The notes: generated by a model from the letters alone, not told the origin. A DNA stretch of 60,429 nucleotides from an uncultured Lachnospiraceae bacterium (GCA_910578345.1 CAJTRA010000019.1:1-60429); one strand, 5' to 3'; shown: positions 1 through 9,305, numbered from the stretch's first letter. Program-made: numbers and translations.

Positions 1-2
1 TG

Positions 3-449
3 GAATCGCTGGAACCCATCACCATTCAGGAGGCTTATGCAGATAAAGAGGAAATGGGCACAATCACATTAAAAACAAATCGTACAGACTTAAATGCTTT
101 CCAGGTGTACAGCATATATAAACAGAGGCAGGCGATTGAACAGTTTTTCAAAACATATGGGGATACCATGTCCTATGAGGCGTCCTATATGAGGAACAAC
201 TATACCGAAGAAGCATGGCTGTTTCTGAACCATCTGTCTACCATCATTGGAGTAAATGCAATCGAAGAAATTGCTTCCATCGGGGAATCAAAGAACATAT
301 CCTACAAAGACCTGGCACAGACACTAATAAAGATTAAGGCAGGAAAGATGGATGGAAAGTGGGTGGTGTATCCAATAAAAAAGAGCGTTCAACGCTTGTG
401 TGAAAAAATGCAGTTTAATCCAAATGATCTAACAGCGTTAAAGCTATAG
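3..449 (+). CDS. Transposase C-terminal part (IS4/IS1634-type DDE), 5' end outside window
   Basis: The reading frame is open to the left edge, so only about the last 148 residues are visible. The segment YKQRQAIEQFFKTYGD followed by an aromatic-rich helix resembles the region around the final catalytic Glu (IEQFFK) of IS4-superfamily DDE transposases, especially IS1634-like ones; this is judged from motif memory. It would catalyse cut-and-paste transposition. The end of the gene overlaps a strong hairpin (443-475). Whether the copy is intact cannot be told because its start and left inverted repeat lie outside the window. Confidence 0.7.
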   Translation, partial: ESLEPITIQEAYADKEEMGTITLKTNRTDLNAFQVYSIYKQRQAIEQFFKTYGDTMSYEASYMRNNYTEEAWLFLNHLSTIIGVNAIEEIASIGESKNISYKDLAQTLIKIKAGKMDGKWVVYPIKKSVQRLCEKMQFNPNDLTALKL

Positions 450-475
450 GACGGTCAGAGACCGTCGCCTATAGC
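443..475 (+). terminator. Hairpin overlapping the transposase stop codon
   Basis: GCTATAGG pairs with CCTATAGC and the inner ACGGTC with GACCGT, with a two-base bulge and a 3-nt loop. No long T-run follows, so it may be the IS end structure or a block to read-through rather than a standard terminator. Confidence 0.5.
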
Positions 476-550
476 ATACCTAATTTTAAAATCGTTACAG
501 CTTAAAACAAAGCAATCTATGAAAGATAGGAAAGAGGAGGTTAAGTGGGT

Positions 551-1471
551 ATGAAGAAACCGGTACTTATTATCATGGCAGCAGGAATGGGGAGCCGTTA
601 CGGCGGTCTCAAACAGATTGATCCCGTGGATGAAGACGGACATATCATTATGGATTTTTCCATTTATGACGCGGTGAAAGCTGGATTTGAGAAGGTTATT
701 TTCATTATCAAGAAAGAAAATGAACAGGATTTCAGGGAAACGATCGGCGACAGGATGGCGCAGCGGATCGAAGTGGAATACGTGTTCCAGGATATTGCGA
801 ATCTGCCGGAAGGCTTTGCGGTACCGGAGGGCAGAGAAAAGCCCTGGGGAACAGCGCATGCGGTCCTGTCCTGTCTGCCAGTGGTGGATGGCCCCTTTGC
901 GGTTATCAATGCAGATGACTATTATGGTCAACAGGCGTTCCAGATGATCTATGATCATCTTGCGTCCCATGAGGATACCGACAAATATCAATATACGATG
1001 GTGGGTTATCTGCTAGAAAATACATTGACCGAGAACGGTCATGTTGCGCGCGGCGTCTGTGAGACAAACGCCGATGGGAAACTGACAAAGATTACGGAAC
1101 GGGTACGGATTGAGAAACGTGAGGATGGTCCTGCCTATACGGAGGATGATGGAGCAACATGGACCCCGCTTGCCGGTGAAACGGCGGTATCTATGAACAT
1201 GTGGGGTTTTACAAATAGTATGCTGCCGGAGATCAGGGACAGGTTTGCAGCTTTCCTTTCGGAGAACCTGCCGAAGAATCCGTTGAAATGTGAATACTTC
1301 CTGCCATTCGTGGTGGATGAGCTGATCCAGGAGGACAAAGCAGAGGTGACTGTCTTAAAATCCAGGGATCGTTGGTATGGCGTAACGTACAGAGAAGATA
1401 AGCCAGTGGTAGTGAAAGCCATCCAGAGCCTGAAAGATCAGGGACTGTACCCGCAGAAGCTGTGGGAGTAA
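551..1471 (+). CDS. Sugar-1-phosphate nucleotidyltransferase family protein
   Basis: A protein of 306 residues beginning MKKPVLIIMAAGMGSRYGG, the nucleotide-binding signature of the NTP_transferase fold, with NADDYYG further on as the probable metal-binding region. Such enzymes join a sugar-1-phosphate to a nucleoside triphosphate in the cytoplasm. The next genes include NahK, which makes N-acetylhexosamine 1-phosphate, so a role in forming UDP-GlcNAc or UDP-GalNAc from that product is a reasonable inference but not shown. ATG 551 is chosen because it gives the usual family N-terminus; a GTG at 545 lies closer to the GAGGAGG at 534-540. A 7-bp inverted repeat (ACGGACA/TGTCCGT, 1481-1522) separates it from the convergent AraC gene. 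Confidence 0.8.
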   Translation: MKKPVLIIMAAGMGSRYGGLKQIDPVDEDGHIIMDFSIYDAVKAGFEKVIFIIKKENEQDFRETIGDRMAQRIEVEYVFQDIANLPEGFAVPEGREKPWGTAHAVLSCLPVVDGPFAVINADDYYGQQAFQMIYDHLASHEDTDKYQYTMVGYLLENTLTENGHVARGVCETNADGKLTKITERVRIEKREDGPAYTEDDGATWTPLAGETAVSMNMWGFTNSMLPEIRDRFAAFLSENLPKNPLKCEYFLPFVVDELIQEDKAEVTVLKSRDRWYGVTYREDKPVVVKAIQSLKDQGLYPQKLWE

Positions 1472-1521
1472 GCAGATAGTACGGACAGGTGTTTTCCGGT
1501 TATCATGAGGAATGATGTCCG

Positions 1522-2427
1522 TCAACCGGGTTGATCCGACAGCGCCTTGATGGAGGAAGCATACTCTGAGGGCGTCATGCCGGTGATCCGCTTGAATTGT
1601 CTGGAGAAATAATGAATGGAGGAGAAGCCGAGAGCATCCGCAATCTGGGTGAAATTGTAATGGTTTTCCCGTATCATCTGCTTGGCCAGATCTACCTTCA
1701 TTCTGGAAAAGTACTCAATTGCACCGTAGCCGCTTCTGGTCCGGAAAAGTTTCTGAAGCTGGGAGCGGCCTACGGAATTGCTTCTGCAGAGCTGTTCGAT
1801 GGTCAGGGATTCACAGATGTGAAGCTCCATATATTCCTGTAGTTGAGTAAAAAGTTCTCCGTCGGCTTTCTGTTTGATGGACTTCACGATAGCGGGATTG
1901 ATGGGTTGGTCTGGACGGGCCATATAACGGCGGATTAACTGGATCAGCAGCTGCTCCAGATAAAGCCGGATCAGTTGTTCTCCGGCGAAACGTGGCTTCT
2001 CAGACCGGAGGAGTTCTTCCTGATAGGGATCGTCCATGCGGCCTTCGAAGACATACTTCGCTTCCTGAATGATCTGCGCCAGCAAAAGCCGCTCCGGTTC
2101 ACTGATCTGCAGCACCTTTTCCTCAAAGAAGGACATGACGGGGGAGTCACAGGAGAAAGACATAACCACCAGATTTGGCGCGATCAGTCCGTTGGAATTT
2201 ACGTCATGGAATTCGTTTGGTTTATGGAAGATGATATCTCCCTTTTTCAGAGCATGGAATTTCTCGCCAGCCAGTACATTCACTTCTCCCTTGTCAACAC
2301 ACAGAAATTCCCAGAAGTCATGGGATTCTCCCGGAAAAGAGAAATCACACATATATTCAAAATAATGAATGGAATAGATTTCATGGATGCTTATGACATC
2401 CTGCAAAGAAACGCTCTTGTAGCTCAT
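1522..2427 (-). CDS. AraC family transcriptional regulator (cupin N-domain)
   Basis: A protein of 301 residues. The N-terminal half has the cupin-like sensing domain of AraC sugar regulators (HFWEFLCVDKGEVNVLAG, then GDIIFHKPNEFH). The last 100 residues carry two helix-turn-helix motifs and end with FSSIHYFSRQFKRITGMTPS, the AraC signature. It is transcribed away from the sugar importer that begins at 2829 and lies between the nucleotidyltransferase and the importer, so it probably senses the imported sugar and activates the importer-kinase operon. The effector is unknown. Confidence 0.88.
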   Translation of the reverse strand: MSYKSVSLQDVISIHEIYSIHYFEYMCDFSFPGESHDFWEFLCVDKGEVNVLAGEKFHALKKGDIIFHKPNEFHDVNSNGLIAPNLVVMSFSCDSPVMSFFEEKVLQISEPERLLLAQIIQEAKYVFEGRMDDPYQEELLRSEKPRFAGEQLIRLYLEQLLIQLIRRYMARPDQPINPAIVKSIKQKADGELFTQLQEYMELHICESLTIEQLCRSNSVGRSQLQKLFRTRSGYGAIEYFSRMKVDLAKQMIRENHYNFTQIADALGFSSIHYFSRQFKRITGMTPSEYASSIKALSDQPG

Positions 2428-2489
2428 TTTTGCTCTCCTTATGTAGAAAAAAGAATCGATTGTGCAAATTTATCATCCTATTTGATAAC

Positions 2490-2519
2490 ATTATAATACA
2501 AAAGTGCAAAGAATGTAAA
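2490..2519 (-). promoter_or_regulatory. Promoter of the AraC gene
   Basis: Read on the minus strand, TTTACA (2519-2514) and TATAAT (2495-2490) are 18 bp apart, about 65 bp upstream of the AraC start codon. Confidence 0.6.
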
Positions 2520-2718
2520 GACAAAGACAATCCATTTTCCGGATGATTTGTTTAAAACACTAAGATAGAAGGGGAGAAAAAAGAAAAAATATTCAATTTA
2601 CCAAGTGAACAGAAATGAGTGTGTGTTAAAAATGACTTATATAAATGCAGAAAAAGAAAAAAGTTGTATAAACTGTACAATCTGGATCTGATAGTGCAAA
2701 AAGGTGGATAAATAAGAC

Positions 2719-2820
2719 AAAGACATTTCTGAAAATGCTTTTTATAATGATAACAACAATTGGCGCAGGCCTACAGGACAAGGAACCTGTATCCTGTTGA
2801 TTTTGAACTAACTTAGGAGG
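2719..2820 (+). promoter_or_regulatory. Promoter and leader of the sugar importer operon
   Basis: TATAAT at 2743-2748 is preceded at 18 bp by a poor -35 (AAGACA, 2719-2724), as expected for an activator-dependent promoter. A 6-bp inverted repeat ACAGGA/TCCTGT lies in the leader (2773-2797) and AGGAGG at 2815-2820 sets the start at 2829. The rest of the 400-bp gap is AT-rich; TTGTATAAACTGTACAA near 2663-2679 is a small dyad that could be an AraC or other operator. Confidence 0.5.
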
Positions 2821-2828
2821 TATTAAGT

Positions 2829-4178
2829 ATGAAAAAGAAAATGTTAAGCGCACTTCTGTGTGTGGCCATGATCGCAGCGACCTTGACAGGCTGCGGCGGC
2901 AGTGATTCCGCACCGGCATCAGGAAGTACGGAAGCTCCCGCAGAGGAGGCACCGGCCGAGGAAGCTCCCGCAGAGGAAGCACCGGCTGAGGAAGCAGCAG
3001 AGGCTCCGGCGGCAGCAGACGGCACACTGGTTTACTGGTCCATGTGGGATGCAGCAGAACCGCAGGCACAGGCGATCAAGCAGTCCATCGAAGCGTTCAC
3101 CGCTGAGACCGGCATCGCTGTAGACGTACAGTTTAAGGGACGTACCGGTATCCGTGAAGGTTTACAGCCGGCACTGGATGCAGGAACCAATATCGATCTG
3201 TTCGACGAGGATATCGACCGCGTGAACACAACCTGGGGCAGCTATCTTCTGGATCTGGAAGAGCTGGCGAAAGCGAACGACTATGAGGCAACTGCAAATG
3301 CAGGTCTGATCGCTGCATGCCGTGAAGTTGGCGGCGGCACTTTGAAATCCATTCCTTATCAGCCCAATGTATTCGCTTATTTCTACAACATAGCGATCTT
3401 TGAGGAGGCAGGCGTTACCGCTGTTCCTACAACATGGGATGAGTTCCTGGATGTATGCCAGAAGGTTAAGGATGCAGGTTATACGCCGATCACCAACGAC
3501 AACGCTTACATCAGCAGCATGTTCGGTTATCATATGAGCCGTCTGATCGGTGAGCCGGCGACAGAAGAAGTTGTGAAGAACGGCGACTGGGACAACGAGG
3601 CAGTGTTGAAGACAGCACAGGCATACGAAGAGCTGGCAAGCAAGGGCTACTTCTCCGAGACCATCGAGAGTAACCAGTGGCCGGCAGGACAGAACACAGA
3701 GCTGGCTATGGGTACGGCTGCAATGTACTTAAACGGTTCCTGGCTTCCGAACGAAGTGAAGGATATCGCAGGCGAAGACTTCCAGTGGGGATGCTTCAGC
3801 TACCCGGCAGTAGAGGGCGGCGTAGACGGAACAGAAGCTTCCAACTATGGCGCACAGGTATTCGCGATCAATGCGAAATCCACGATGCCTGAGCAGGCAT
3901 TCCAGCTGATCACTTATCTGACCAAGGGTGAGGCGGATGCACTTCTCTCCGAGATGTCCGTTGGTATCCCGGCAGATTCCAACAACGCAGAGTGGCCGGC
4001 GCTTCTGACCAATGTGAAACCTGTTATGGACAGCCTGACGACACGTTATCCTTGGGGTGCAGGCGCAGAAGCGAATGCAGATATGACTCCGATCATCATC
4101 GAGAACTTCACGAAGCTTTGCGGCGGTTCTCTGGATGCACAGGGATTTGTAGATGCGCTGAAGGCTGCAGGCAACTAA
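2829..4178 (+). CDS. Sugar ABC transporter substrate-binding lipoprotein
   Basis: A protein of 449 residues with a lipoprotein signal peptide: basic start, hydrophobic core and lipobox LTGC with Cys22. A low-complexity Ala/Pro/Glu linker follows (repeated EAPAEE, about residues 36-60), then the family 1 extracellular solute-binding fold starting LVYWSMWD. It should be anchored outside the membrane and deliver an oligosaccharide to the permeases at 4347 and 5267. The link to NahK suggests an N-acetylhexosamine-containing sugar such as lacto-N-biose or galacto-N-biose. That is inference, and no GH112 phosphorylase gene is present in the window. Confidence 0.9.
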   Translation: MKKKMLSALLCVAMIAATLTGCGGSDSAPASGSTEAPAEEAPAEEAPAEEAPAEEAAEAPAAADGTLVYWSMWDAAEPQAQAIKQSIEAFTAETGIAVDVQFKGRTGIREGLQPALDAGTNIDLFDEDIDRVNTTWGSYLLDLEELAKANDYEATANAGLIAACREVGGGTLKSIPYQPNVFAYFYNIAIFEEAGVTAVPTTWDEFLDVCQKVKDAGYTPITNDNAYISSMFGYHMSRLIGEPATEEVVKNGDWDNEAVLKTAQAYEELASKGYFSETIESNQWPAGQNTELAMGTAAMYLNGSWLPNEVKDIAGEDFQWGCFSYPAVEGGVDGTEASNYGAQVFAINAKSTMPEQAFQLITYLTKGEADALLSEMSVGIPADSNNAEWPALLTNVKPVMDSLTTRYPWGAGAEANADMTPIIIENFTKLCGGSLDAQGFVDALKAAGN

Positions 4179-4241
4179 GCAGATTGACAAGACCTATCAA
4201 CCAAATAGAAAGAGTTGCACGGATAGGCATGAGATGAGTAC

Positions 4242-4275
4242 GGCGGCATCGTGTTTGGCGGTGCCGCCTTCTTTC
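4242..4275 (+). terminator. Intercistronic hairpin after the binding protein gene
   Basis: GGCGGCA (4242-4248) pairs with TGCCGCC (4262-4268), followed by TTCTTTC. Such hairpins after binding-protein genes usually keep that mRNA in excess over the permease mRNA. Confidence 0.6.
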
Positions 4276-4346
4276 ACCATAAAAAGCAGCTTCTTTCACA
4301 AAATGTTTCGACTTGTTCGTTTTTTCAATGAGAGGGGGTTACTGGA

Positions 4347-5252
4347 TTGAAAAAGAATAAGACCATGATTGTGGTATTTGTTACACCTGCGGTCCTCATG
4401 TTCTGTATTGTCTTCCTGTATCCGATCATTAGAACCATTCTCATGAGTTTCTTTAAGATCGAGGGCGTGACGGACGCAGTATCCAAATGGCAGTTTTCAG
4501 GACTGACGAATTACATAAAGCTGTTTAATACGGAGCTTTTCCGGATCTCCATGTGGAATATTTTCCGCATCTGGCTTTTCGGCGGGCTGATCGTGATGGG
4601 ACTGGCGCTTCTCTTTGCGGCGATTCTGACGAGCGGCATCCGCTTCAAGAATGTGTTCCGGGCTATTATCTATATGCCTAACGTTGTGAGTGCAGTGGCG
4701 CTGGCAACCATGTGGCTGCAATATGTATTCAGCCCCAAGTTCGGTCTCTTTAAGACGGTCGGTGAACTGTTGCACTGGGAATGGCTGGCGAAGTTCCAGT
4801 GGCTGGATCCGGCGCATCTGTTTACGGCACTGCTTGTTGCGTACTGTTTCGGTATGGTGGGATACCATATGCTGATCTTTGCCAGCGGCATCGAGCGGAT
4901 CGGTACGGAATATTATGAGGCGGCGACACTGGACGGAGCAAGCCGTATTCAGCAGTTCCGCTATATCACACTTCCGCTGCTTAAGGGGGTTACCAAGACG
5001 AATATTACCATGTGGAGTATCAGTTCTGCGGGCTTCTTCCTTTGGTCACAGCTGTTCTCCATGGTGGTTTCCAATACACAGACCATCACACCGGTGGTAT
5101 ATATGTATCAGAACATCTTCGGAGCCGGCAACAGTATGACGGAGAGAAATGCCGGAATCGGCGCGGCGGTAGGCGTACTCTTAAGCGTCTGCGTGGTATT
5201 GATTTTCATCGTCTGCGATAAGATCTTCAAAGATGACGATATCGAATTTTAA
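4347..5252 (+). CDS. Sugar ABC transporter permease (MalF/UgpA-like)
   Basis: A protein of 301 residues with about six membrane segments, of the CUT1 binding-protein-dependent permease family. The cytoplasmic coupling motif EAATLDGASRIQQFRYITLP is present in its usual place before the last segments. The start is TTG at 4347, preceded by AGAGGGGG. It forms the channel with the next gene product. No ATPase gene is present in the operon, so a shared multi-sugar ATPase of the MsmX type encoded elsewhere is likely to energise it, as is common in Firmicutes. Confidence 0.9.
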   Translation: MKKNKTMIVVFVTPAVLMFCIVFLYPIIRTILMSFFKIEGVTDAVSKWQFSGLTNYIKLFNTELFRISMWNIFRIWLFGGLIVMGLALLFAAILTSGIRFKNVFRAIIYMPNVVSAVALATMWLQYVFSPKFGLFKTVGELLHWEWLAKFQWLDPAHLFTALLVAYCFGMVGYHMLIFASGIERIGTEYYEAATLDGASRIQQFRYITLPLLKGVTKTNITMWSISSAGFFLWSQLFSMVVSNTQTITPVVYMYQNIFGAGNSMTERNAGIGAAVGVLLSVCVVLIFIVCDKIFKDDDIEF

Positions 5253-5266
5253 AGGAGGGAGTAAGA

Positions 5267-6148
5267 ATGGCAAAAGAAAAGAAAGTGCGCGACCGTGTGA
5301 ACTGGCACAGAGAATTACGCCTGGCTCCCGGCTATATTATATTGACTTTGTGGGTGCTGTTTACCTTCGTCCTGTTAGGATGGGTAGTGGGCGCCAGCTT
5401 CTCTACATCCAAGGAGATCTTCTCCGGCGGTGTGTTTAAGTTTGAGAGCGGTATTCACCTGGAGAATTATGCGAAAGCATGGAGTACATCCAATGTTTCT
5501 GTCTTCTTCATGAATTCGCTCGTATATGCGACAATTTCCTGTGTCCTGTTAATCGTGATCTGTGCACCGGCAGCTTATGTACTGTCCCGTTTTACATTCC
5601 TGGGCAACAAGCTGATTCAGAGCGGATTCGTAGCAGCCATGGGTGTTCCCGCAACGATGATCGTGCTGCCGCTGTTCGGACTGGTCGCAGGCTGGAATGT
5701 ATTAAATGTATCGCTGGCGAACAGAGCGGTGCTGATCTTCTTGTACGTGGGGATCAACGTGCCTTATACGACGATCTTCCTGTTGACCTTTTTCAGTAAT
5801 TTGTCCAAGTCCTTTGAGGAGGCGGCCGCGATCGACGGATGCCCTCCCATGAAGACATTCTGGAAGATTATGCTGCCGATGGCGCAGCCGGGTATTATCA
5901 CCGTGACAATTTTTAACTTTATCAATGTATGGAACGAATATTTTATGTCCCTGATATTTGCAAACTCTGACAAGGTAAAATCCGTGGCGATCGGATTGTA
6001 TGGAATGATTAATTCCATGAGATATACGGGTGATTATGCCGGTATGTTTGCGGCGGTGGTTATTGTGTTCCTGCCTACGTTTATTCTGTATGTGTTCCTG
6101 TCGGAGAAGATCATTGCCGGTGTTACGGGCGGTGGCGTGAAAGGCTAG
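5267..6148 (+). CDS. Sugar ABC transporter permease (MalG/UgpE-like)
   Basis: A protein of 293 residues with six predicted membrane segments and the EAA motif EAAAIDGCPPMKTFWKIMLP. It starts 14 bp after the previous permease with an AAAGGAGGGAG ribosome binding site and ends 11 bp before NahK, so the three genes form one transcription unit. It is the second channel subunit of the importer. Confidence 0.9.
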   Translation: MAKEKKVRDRVNWHRELRLAPGYIILTLWVLFTFVLLGWVVGASFSTSKEIFSGGVFKFESGIHLENYAKAWSTSNVSVFFMNSLVYATISCVLLIVICAPAAYVLSRFTFLGNKLIQSGFVAAMGVPATMIVLPLFGLVAGWNVLNVSLANRAVLIFLYVGINVPYTTIFLLTFFSNLSKSFEEAAAIDGCPPMKTFWKIMLPMAQPGIITVTIFNFINVWNEYFMSLIFANSDKVKSVAIGLYGMINSMRYTGDYAGMFAAVVIVFLPTFILYVFLSEKIIAGVTGGGVKG

Positions 6149-6159
6149 GAGGTGCCTGA

Positions 6160-7269
6160 ATGAAAAAAGATATGTCAGATTTATTACGGATTTCGGAGAA
6201 GTTTGCAACAAATGGGAAAGCAGAGCATGTGGAGCCTCACGGCAATGGACATATCAATGATACGTTTCTTCTGATCTGTCGTCTGGAATCGGGGGAAACC
6301 TGCAGATATATCCTGCAGCGGATGAACCATGAGGTATTTAAGGACCCGGCAGGGCTGATGGAGAACATCACGGGTGTGTCTGCTTTTCTGCAGAAGAAGA
6401 TCGTGGAGCACGGCGGTGACCCGGCAAGGGAGTCCTTAAATGTGATTCCGCTCAAGGAGGGCGGTTCTTACTGGAAAGAGGAAGACGGCACCTTCTGGCG
6501 GATGTACCGTTTCGTGGAAGATGCAGACAGCTTCGATCTCGTGGAGCGGCCGGAGGACTTCTATGAGAGTGCCGTGGCTTTCGGGAATTTCCAGAAACTG
6601 TTAGCCGAGTATCCGGCGGAGAGCCTGCATGAAACGATTCCGAACTTCCACAATACAGTGGACCGCCTGAACAATTTCAAGAAAGCGGTAGAAGCGGATG
6701 TTATGAAGCGTGCGGGTGAAGTGGCAGAGGAGATTAAGTTCGTGCTGGCACGTGAGGAGGACTGTTATGTGTTGTGTGATCTGCTGGCATCGAGAGAGAT
6801 TCCGCTGCGGGTTACGCACAACGATACCAAGCTTAATAATATTATGCTGGATCACAAGACGAGGAAGGGCATCTGTGTGATTGACCTGGATACGGTCATG
6901 CCCGGTTCCGCATTGTATGATTATGGCGATTCCATCCGTTTCGGCGCCAATACGGGAGCGGAGGACGAGAAGGATCTGTCGAAGATTTCCTGCGACTTAG
7001 AGCTCTTTGCTTTATACACGAAGGGATTTATCGAGGGCTGCGGCGGATCACTGACTGCAAAGGAGATCAGGCTTCTGCCCATGGGAGCGAAGCTGATGAC
7101 GCTGGAATGCGGTATGCGATTCCTGACAGACTATCTGGAGGGAGACCACTACTTTAAGATCCATCGACCGGAGCACAATCTGGACCGCTGCCGGACCCAG
7201 TTCGCCATGGTCAAAGATATGGAGGAGAAGTGGGATCAGATGCAGGAGATCGTGGAGCAGTATCTGTAA
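6160..7269 (+). CDS. nahK: N-acetylhexosamine 1-kinase (NahK/LnpB-like)
   Basis: A protein of 369 residues, the usual length. It has the aminoglycoside-phosphotransferase fold: GHINDTFLL near residue 30, the catalytic loop THNDTKLNNIML with Asp222, and the metal-binding IDLDT (Asp242/Asp244). The run GSALYDYGDSIRFGANT and the ending with LECGMRFLTDYLEGD match remembered Bifidobacterium NahK closely. NahK phosphorylates GlcNAc or GalNAc at the anomeric position with ATP in the cytoplasm. As the last gene of the importer operon it would trap the sugar, and the nucleotidyltransferase at 551 could then activate it. The lacto-N-biose phosphorylase that normally accompanies it is absent nearby. Confidence 0.85.
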   Translation: MKKDMSDLLRISEKFATNGKAEHVEPHGNGHINDTFLLICRLESGETCRYILQRMNHEVFKDPAGLMENITGVSAFLQKKIVEHGGDPARESLNVIPLKEGGSYWKEEDGTFWRMYRFVEDADSFDLVERPEDFYESAVAFGNFQKLLAEYPAESLHETIPNFHNTVDRLNNFKKAVEADVMKRAGEVAEEIKFVLAREEDCYVLCDLLASREIPLRVTHNDTKLNNIMLDHKTRKGICVIDLDTVMPGSALYDYGDSIRFGANTGAEDEKDLSKISCDLELFALYTKGFIEGCGGSLTAKEIRLLPMGAKLMTLECGMRFLTDYLEGDHYFKIHRPEHNLDRCRTQFAMVKDMEEKWDQMQEIVEQYL

Positions 7270-7344
7270 GAAAATGCATCAGACTTTTTCAAACGGGTCA
7301 ATGCCGGAAAGCGGTATTGTCTGCCGTGTTTATAGAAAGTTTCA

Positions 7345-7375
7345 GGGGCCGCCGCAGTGCGGTCTCTTCTTTTTG
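7345..7375 (+). terminator. Terminator after nahK
   Basis: GGGGCCGC (7345-7352) pairs with GCGGTCTC (7359-7366) with two G-U pairs, followed by TTCTTTTTG. Confidence 0.75.
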
Positions 7376-7503
7376 TGCAGACGGTTTCGGGGATTGCAAT
7401 CCGATCAGTGCGGCGGGCATCGTATCTGTTTAGAATATAGCACTTTTATTGGATGGGAAAGTATAGTATACTTAAGGTATTGTAGTAAGAGGGGGATGGG
7501 TAT

Positions 7504-9039
7504 ATGCAAGGACTATTTGATGCGATTAATACAGTTTGTTCCAGAATCCAGGTCGTTTCTGACCTGTTTTGGGATTTTCCGGCTAATTTTTCCTGGTATC
7601 GTTCGATCCCGATCCTGGGTAATTTTTCACTGGCGATTATCCTGCTATTGGGATCCGGGATCTATTTTACCTGTAAATTACGGTTTATCCAGGTGCGGCG
7701 GTTTCGGCATGGACTGCATGTTTTGAAAACGAATAAAGCGGCGATGACAGGGATCACGCCGCTTGCCGCATTCTTTCTTTCCACCGCCATGCGGGTAGGG
7801 CCCGGCAATATTCTTGGTGTGACTGGCGCAATCTCCATCGGCGGACCGGGTGCGCTGTTTTGGATGTGGGTTTCAGCCTTTTTCGGCATGGCGACAGCCT
7901 ACACAGAATCTACGCTGGCACAGATCTTTAAGGAAAAGAGGGGCGATGAATATGTGGGCGGCCTGGCTTTCTATGGGAAGCGCCTTTTGAAAGGGTCTGC
8001 GGCCGCAGGGGTGCTCTTATCATTGATGTATATTGTTTACGCGCTTCTGTGTTTTCCGGCACAGGGATTCAATACGGTATCTTCTGTGGGGCAGATCGCA
8101 GAGGTGGTCATAGGAAGAGCGATTTCCACCAACTCAGCCCTTTACTGGATTTCCTTTGCAGTATTGCTGATCGCCATGGTGGCGATCTCCTGGGGCGGTA
8201 TCCGTAAGGTGACGAAGGTTACAGATATTCTGGTGCCGATTATGGCAGTGATTTATGTGGCGACAGTGATTGTTCTGATTGTTGTTAATGTAACCCGTAT
8301 TCCCTGGTTTTTCTATGCGGTGTTTACGGAAGCATTTCAGCCGGAGGCAGTCTTTGGCGGCGCGTTTGGCGTGGCGCTGATCCAGGGAGTGAAGCGTGGT
8401 CTGATGTCCAATGAAGCCGGACAGGGCACGATTACCATGCCGGCAGCAGCGTCCGACGCCGCTCATCCCTGTGACCAGGGGTGTGTGCAGGCGATCGGTG
8501 TATTCTTGGATACGATTGTGATCTGTACTTTGACAGGTTTCGTGGTGATCATGGGACGCGTTTGGATGACTGATCAGGCCGCGGCCTGGTTTGATATGGG
8601 CAAGCTGCCTAAATACCTGGCGTCTGCGACGGAATTAGCGCCGGGAACGATGTTCCATACGGGAGTATCCTTATTGATTTCCGTCTGTTTTGGTTTGTTT
8701 GCTTTTACTTGTCTTCTGGGATTTATTTCCTTCACGGAGATCTGTGCCAGCAGGATTTCTACGAAGAAGTCGTTTACACTGGTGATCAGGATTCTCTGCC
8801 TGGCGGTCGTATCTTTCGGTGTGCTGACCAGTATTGCGGGGATGGATCTTGGATCTTTGTGGGATCTTTCAGACTTTGCCAATATTCTGATTGCCTATTG
8901 TAATATCCCGCTTTTGTATCTGGGATTTTCCTATGTCAAGCGGGCGACAGATCATTTCGACCGGAAGGACGGGACGCCCTTTACCTCCAAGATCGCGGGG
9001 ACCAGCGTGCCAGTGTGGGATGAGAAGTCTAGGAAATAA
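7504..9039 (+). CDS. Alanine or glycine:cation symporter (AGCS family)
   Basis: A protein of 511 residues with about eleven hydrophobic segments, the length expected for AGCS carriers. The family signature is seen in RVGPGNILGVTGAISIGGPG and in NEAGQGTITMPAAAS. It would import alanine or glycine together with Na+ or H+ across the cytoplasmic membrane. The gene stands alone between the nahK terminator and a tRNA cluster; a GAGGGGG ribosome binding site precedes ATG 7504. No riboswitch was recognised in the 130-bp upstream stretch. Confidence 0.92.
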   Translation: MQGLFDAINTVCSRIQVVSDLFWDFPANFSWYRSIPILGNFSLAIILLLGSGIYFTCKLRFIQVRRFRHGLHVLKTNKAAMTGITPLAAFFLSTAMRVGPGNILGVTGAISIGGPGALFWMWVSAFFGMATAYTESTLAQIFKEKRGDEYVGGLAFYGKRLLKGSAAAGVLLSLMYIVYALLCFPAQGFNTVSSVGQIAEVVIGRAISTNSALYWISFAVLLIAMVAISWGGIRKVTKVTDILVPIMAVIYVATVIVLIVVNVTRIPWFFYAVFTEAFQPEAVFGGAFGVALIQGVKRGLMSNEAGQGTITMPAAASDAAHPCDQGCVQAIGVFLDTIVICTLTGFVVIMGRVWMTDQAAAWFDMGKLPKYLASATELAPGTMFHTGVSLLISVCFGLFAFTCLLGFISFTEICASRISTKKSFTLVIRILCLAVVSFGVLTSIAGMDLGSLWDLSDFANILIAYCNIPLLYLGFSYVKRATDHFDRKDGTPFTSKIAGTSVPVWDEKSRK

Positions 9040-9122
9040 GAGAAACGAAATTGGATGTCTACAGTAGCAGGAAGCCGAAGGAGGAACTGTTACAATTGGA
9101 TATTTAAACTGCAAATTTACTA

Positions 9123-9151
9123 TTGCTAAATGTAGGGAAGTATGGTATCAT
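9123..9151 (+). promoter_or_regulatory. Promoter of the five-tRNA cluster
   Basis: TTGCTA (9123-9128) and TATCAT (9146-9151) are 17 bp apart, with TGG directly before the -10 as an extended element. The first tRNA begins about 57 bp downstream of the -10. Confidence 0.7.
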
Positions 9152-9207
9152 AGCATTCGTTGAAGTTGTTTGTGAGAGAGCAGGCGTGGAATGCTCTGAT
9201 AACAAGA

Positions 9208-9279
9208 GGCTCCATGGTCAAGCGGTTAAGACATCGCCCTTTCACGGCGGTAACACGGGTTCGATTCCCGTTGGAGTCA
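9208..9279 (+). tRNA. tRNA-Glu (anticodon TTC)
   Basis: The acceptor stem GGCTCCA/TGGAGTC, an anticodon loop with TTC and the T-loop GGGTTCGATTCCC are all present. No CCA is encoded. Confidence 0.95.
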
Positions 9280-9305
9280 GTATGGGTCGTATCTTTTTAC
9301 AATAC

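Noticed and set aside
2916..3010. Tandem DNA repeat coding EAPAEE units
   Set aside because: It is an ordinary lipoprotein linker repeat, found again in the lipoprotein at 27276; no separate element is implied.
5702..6211. His- and Arg-rich long frames antisense to real genes, here and at many other places
   Set aside because: Their odd composition and exact overlap with well-supported genes show they are shadows of the coding strand.
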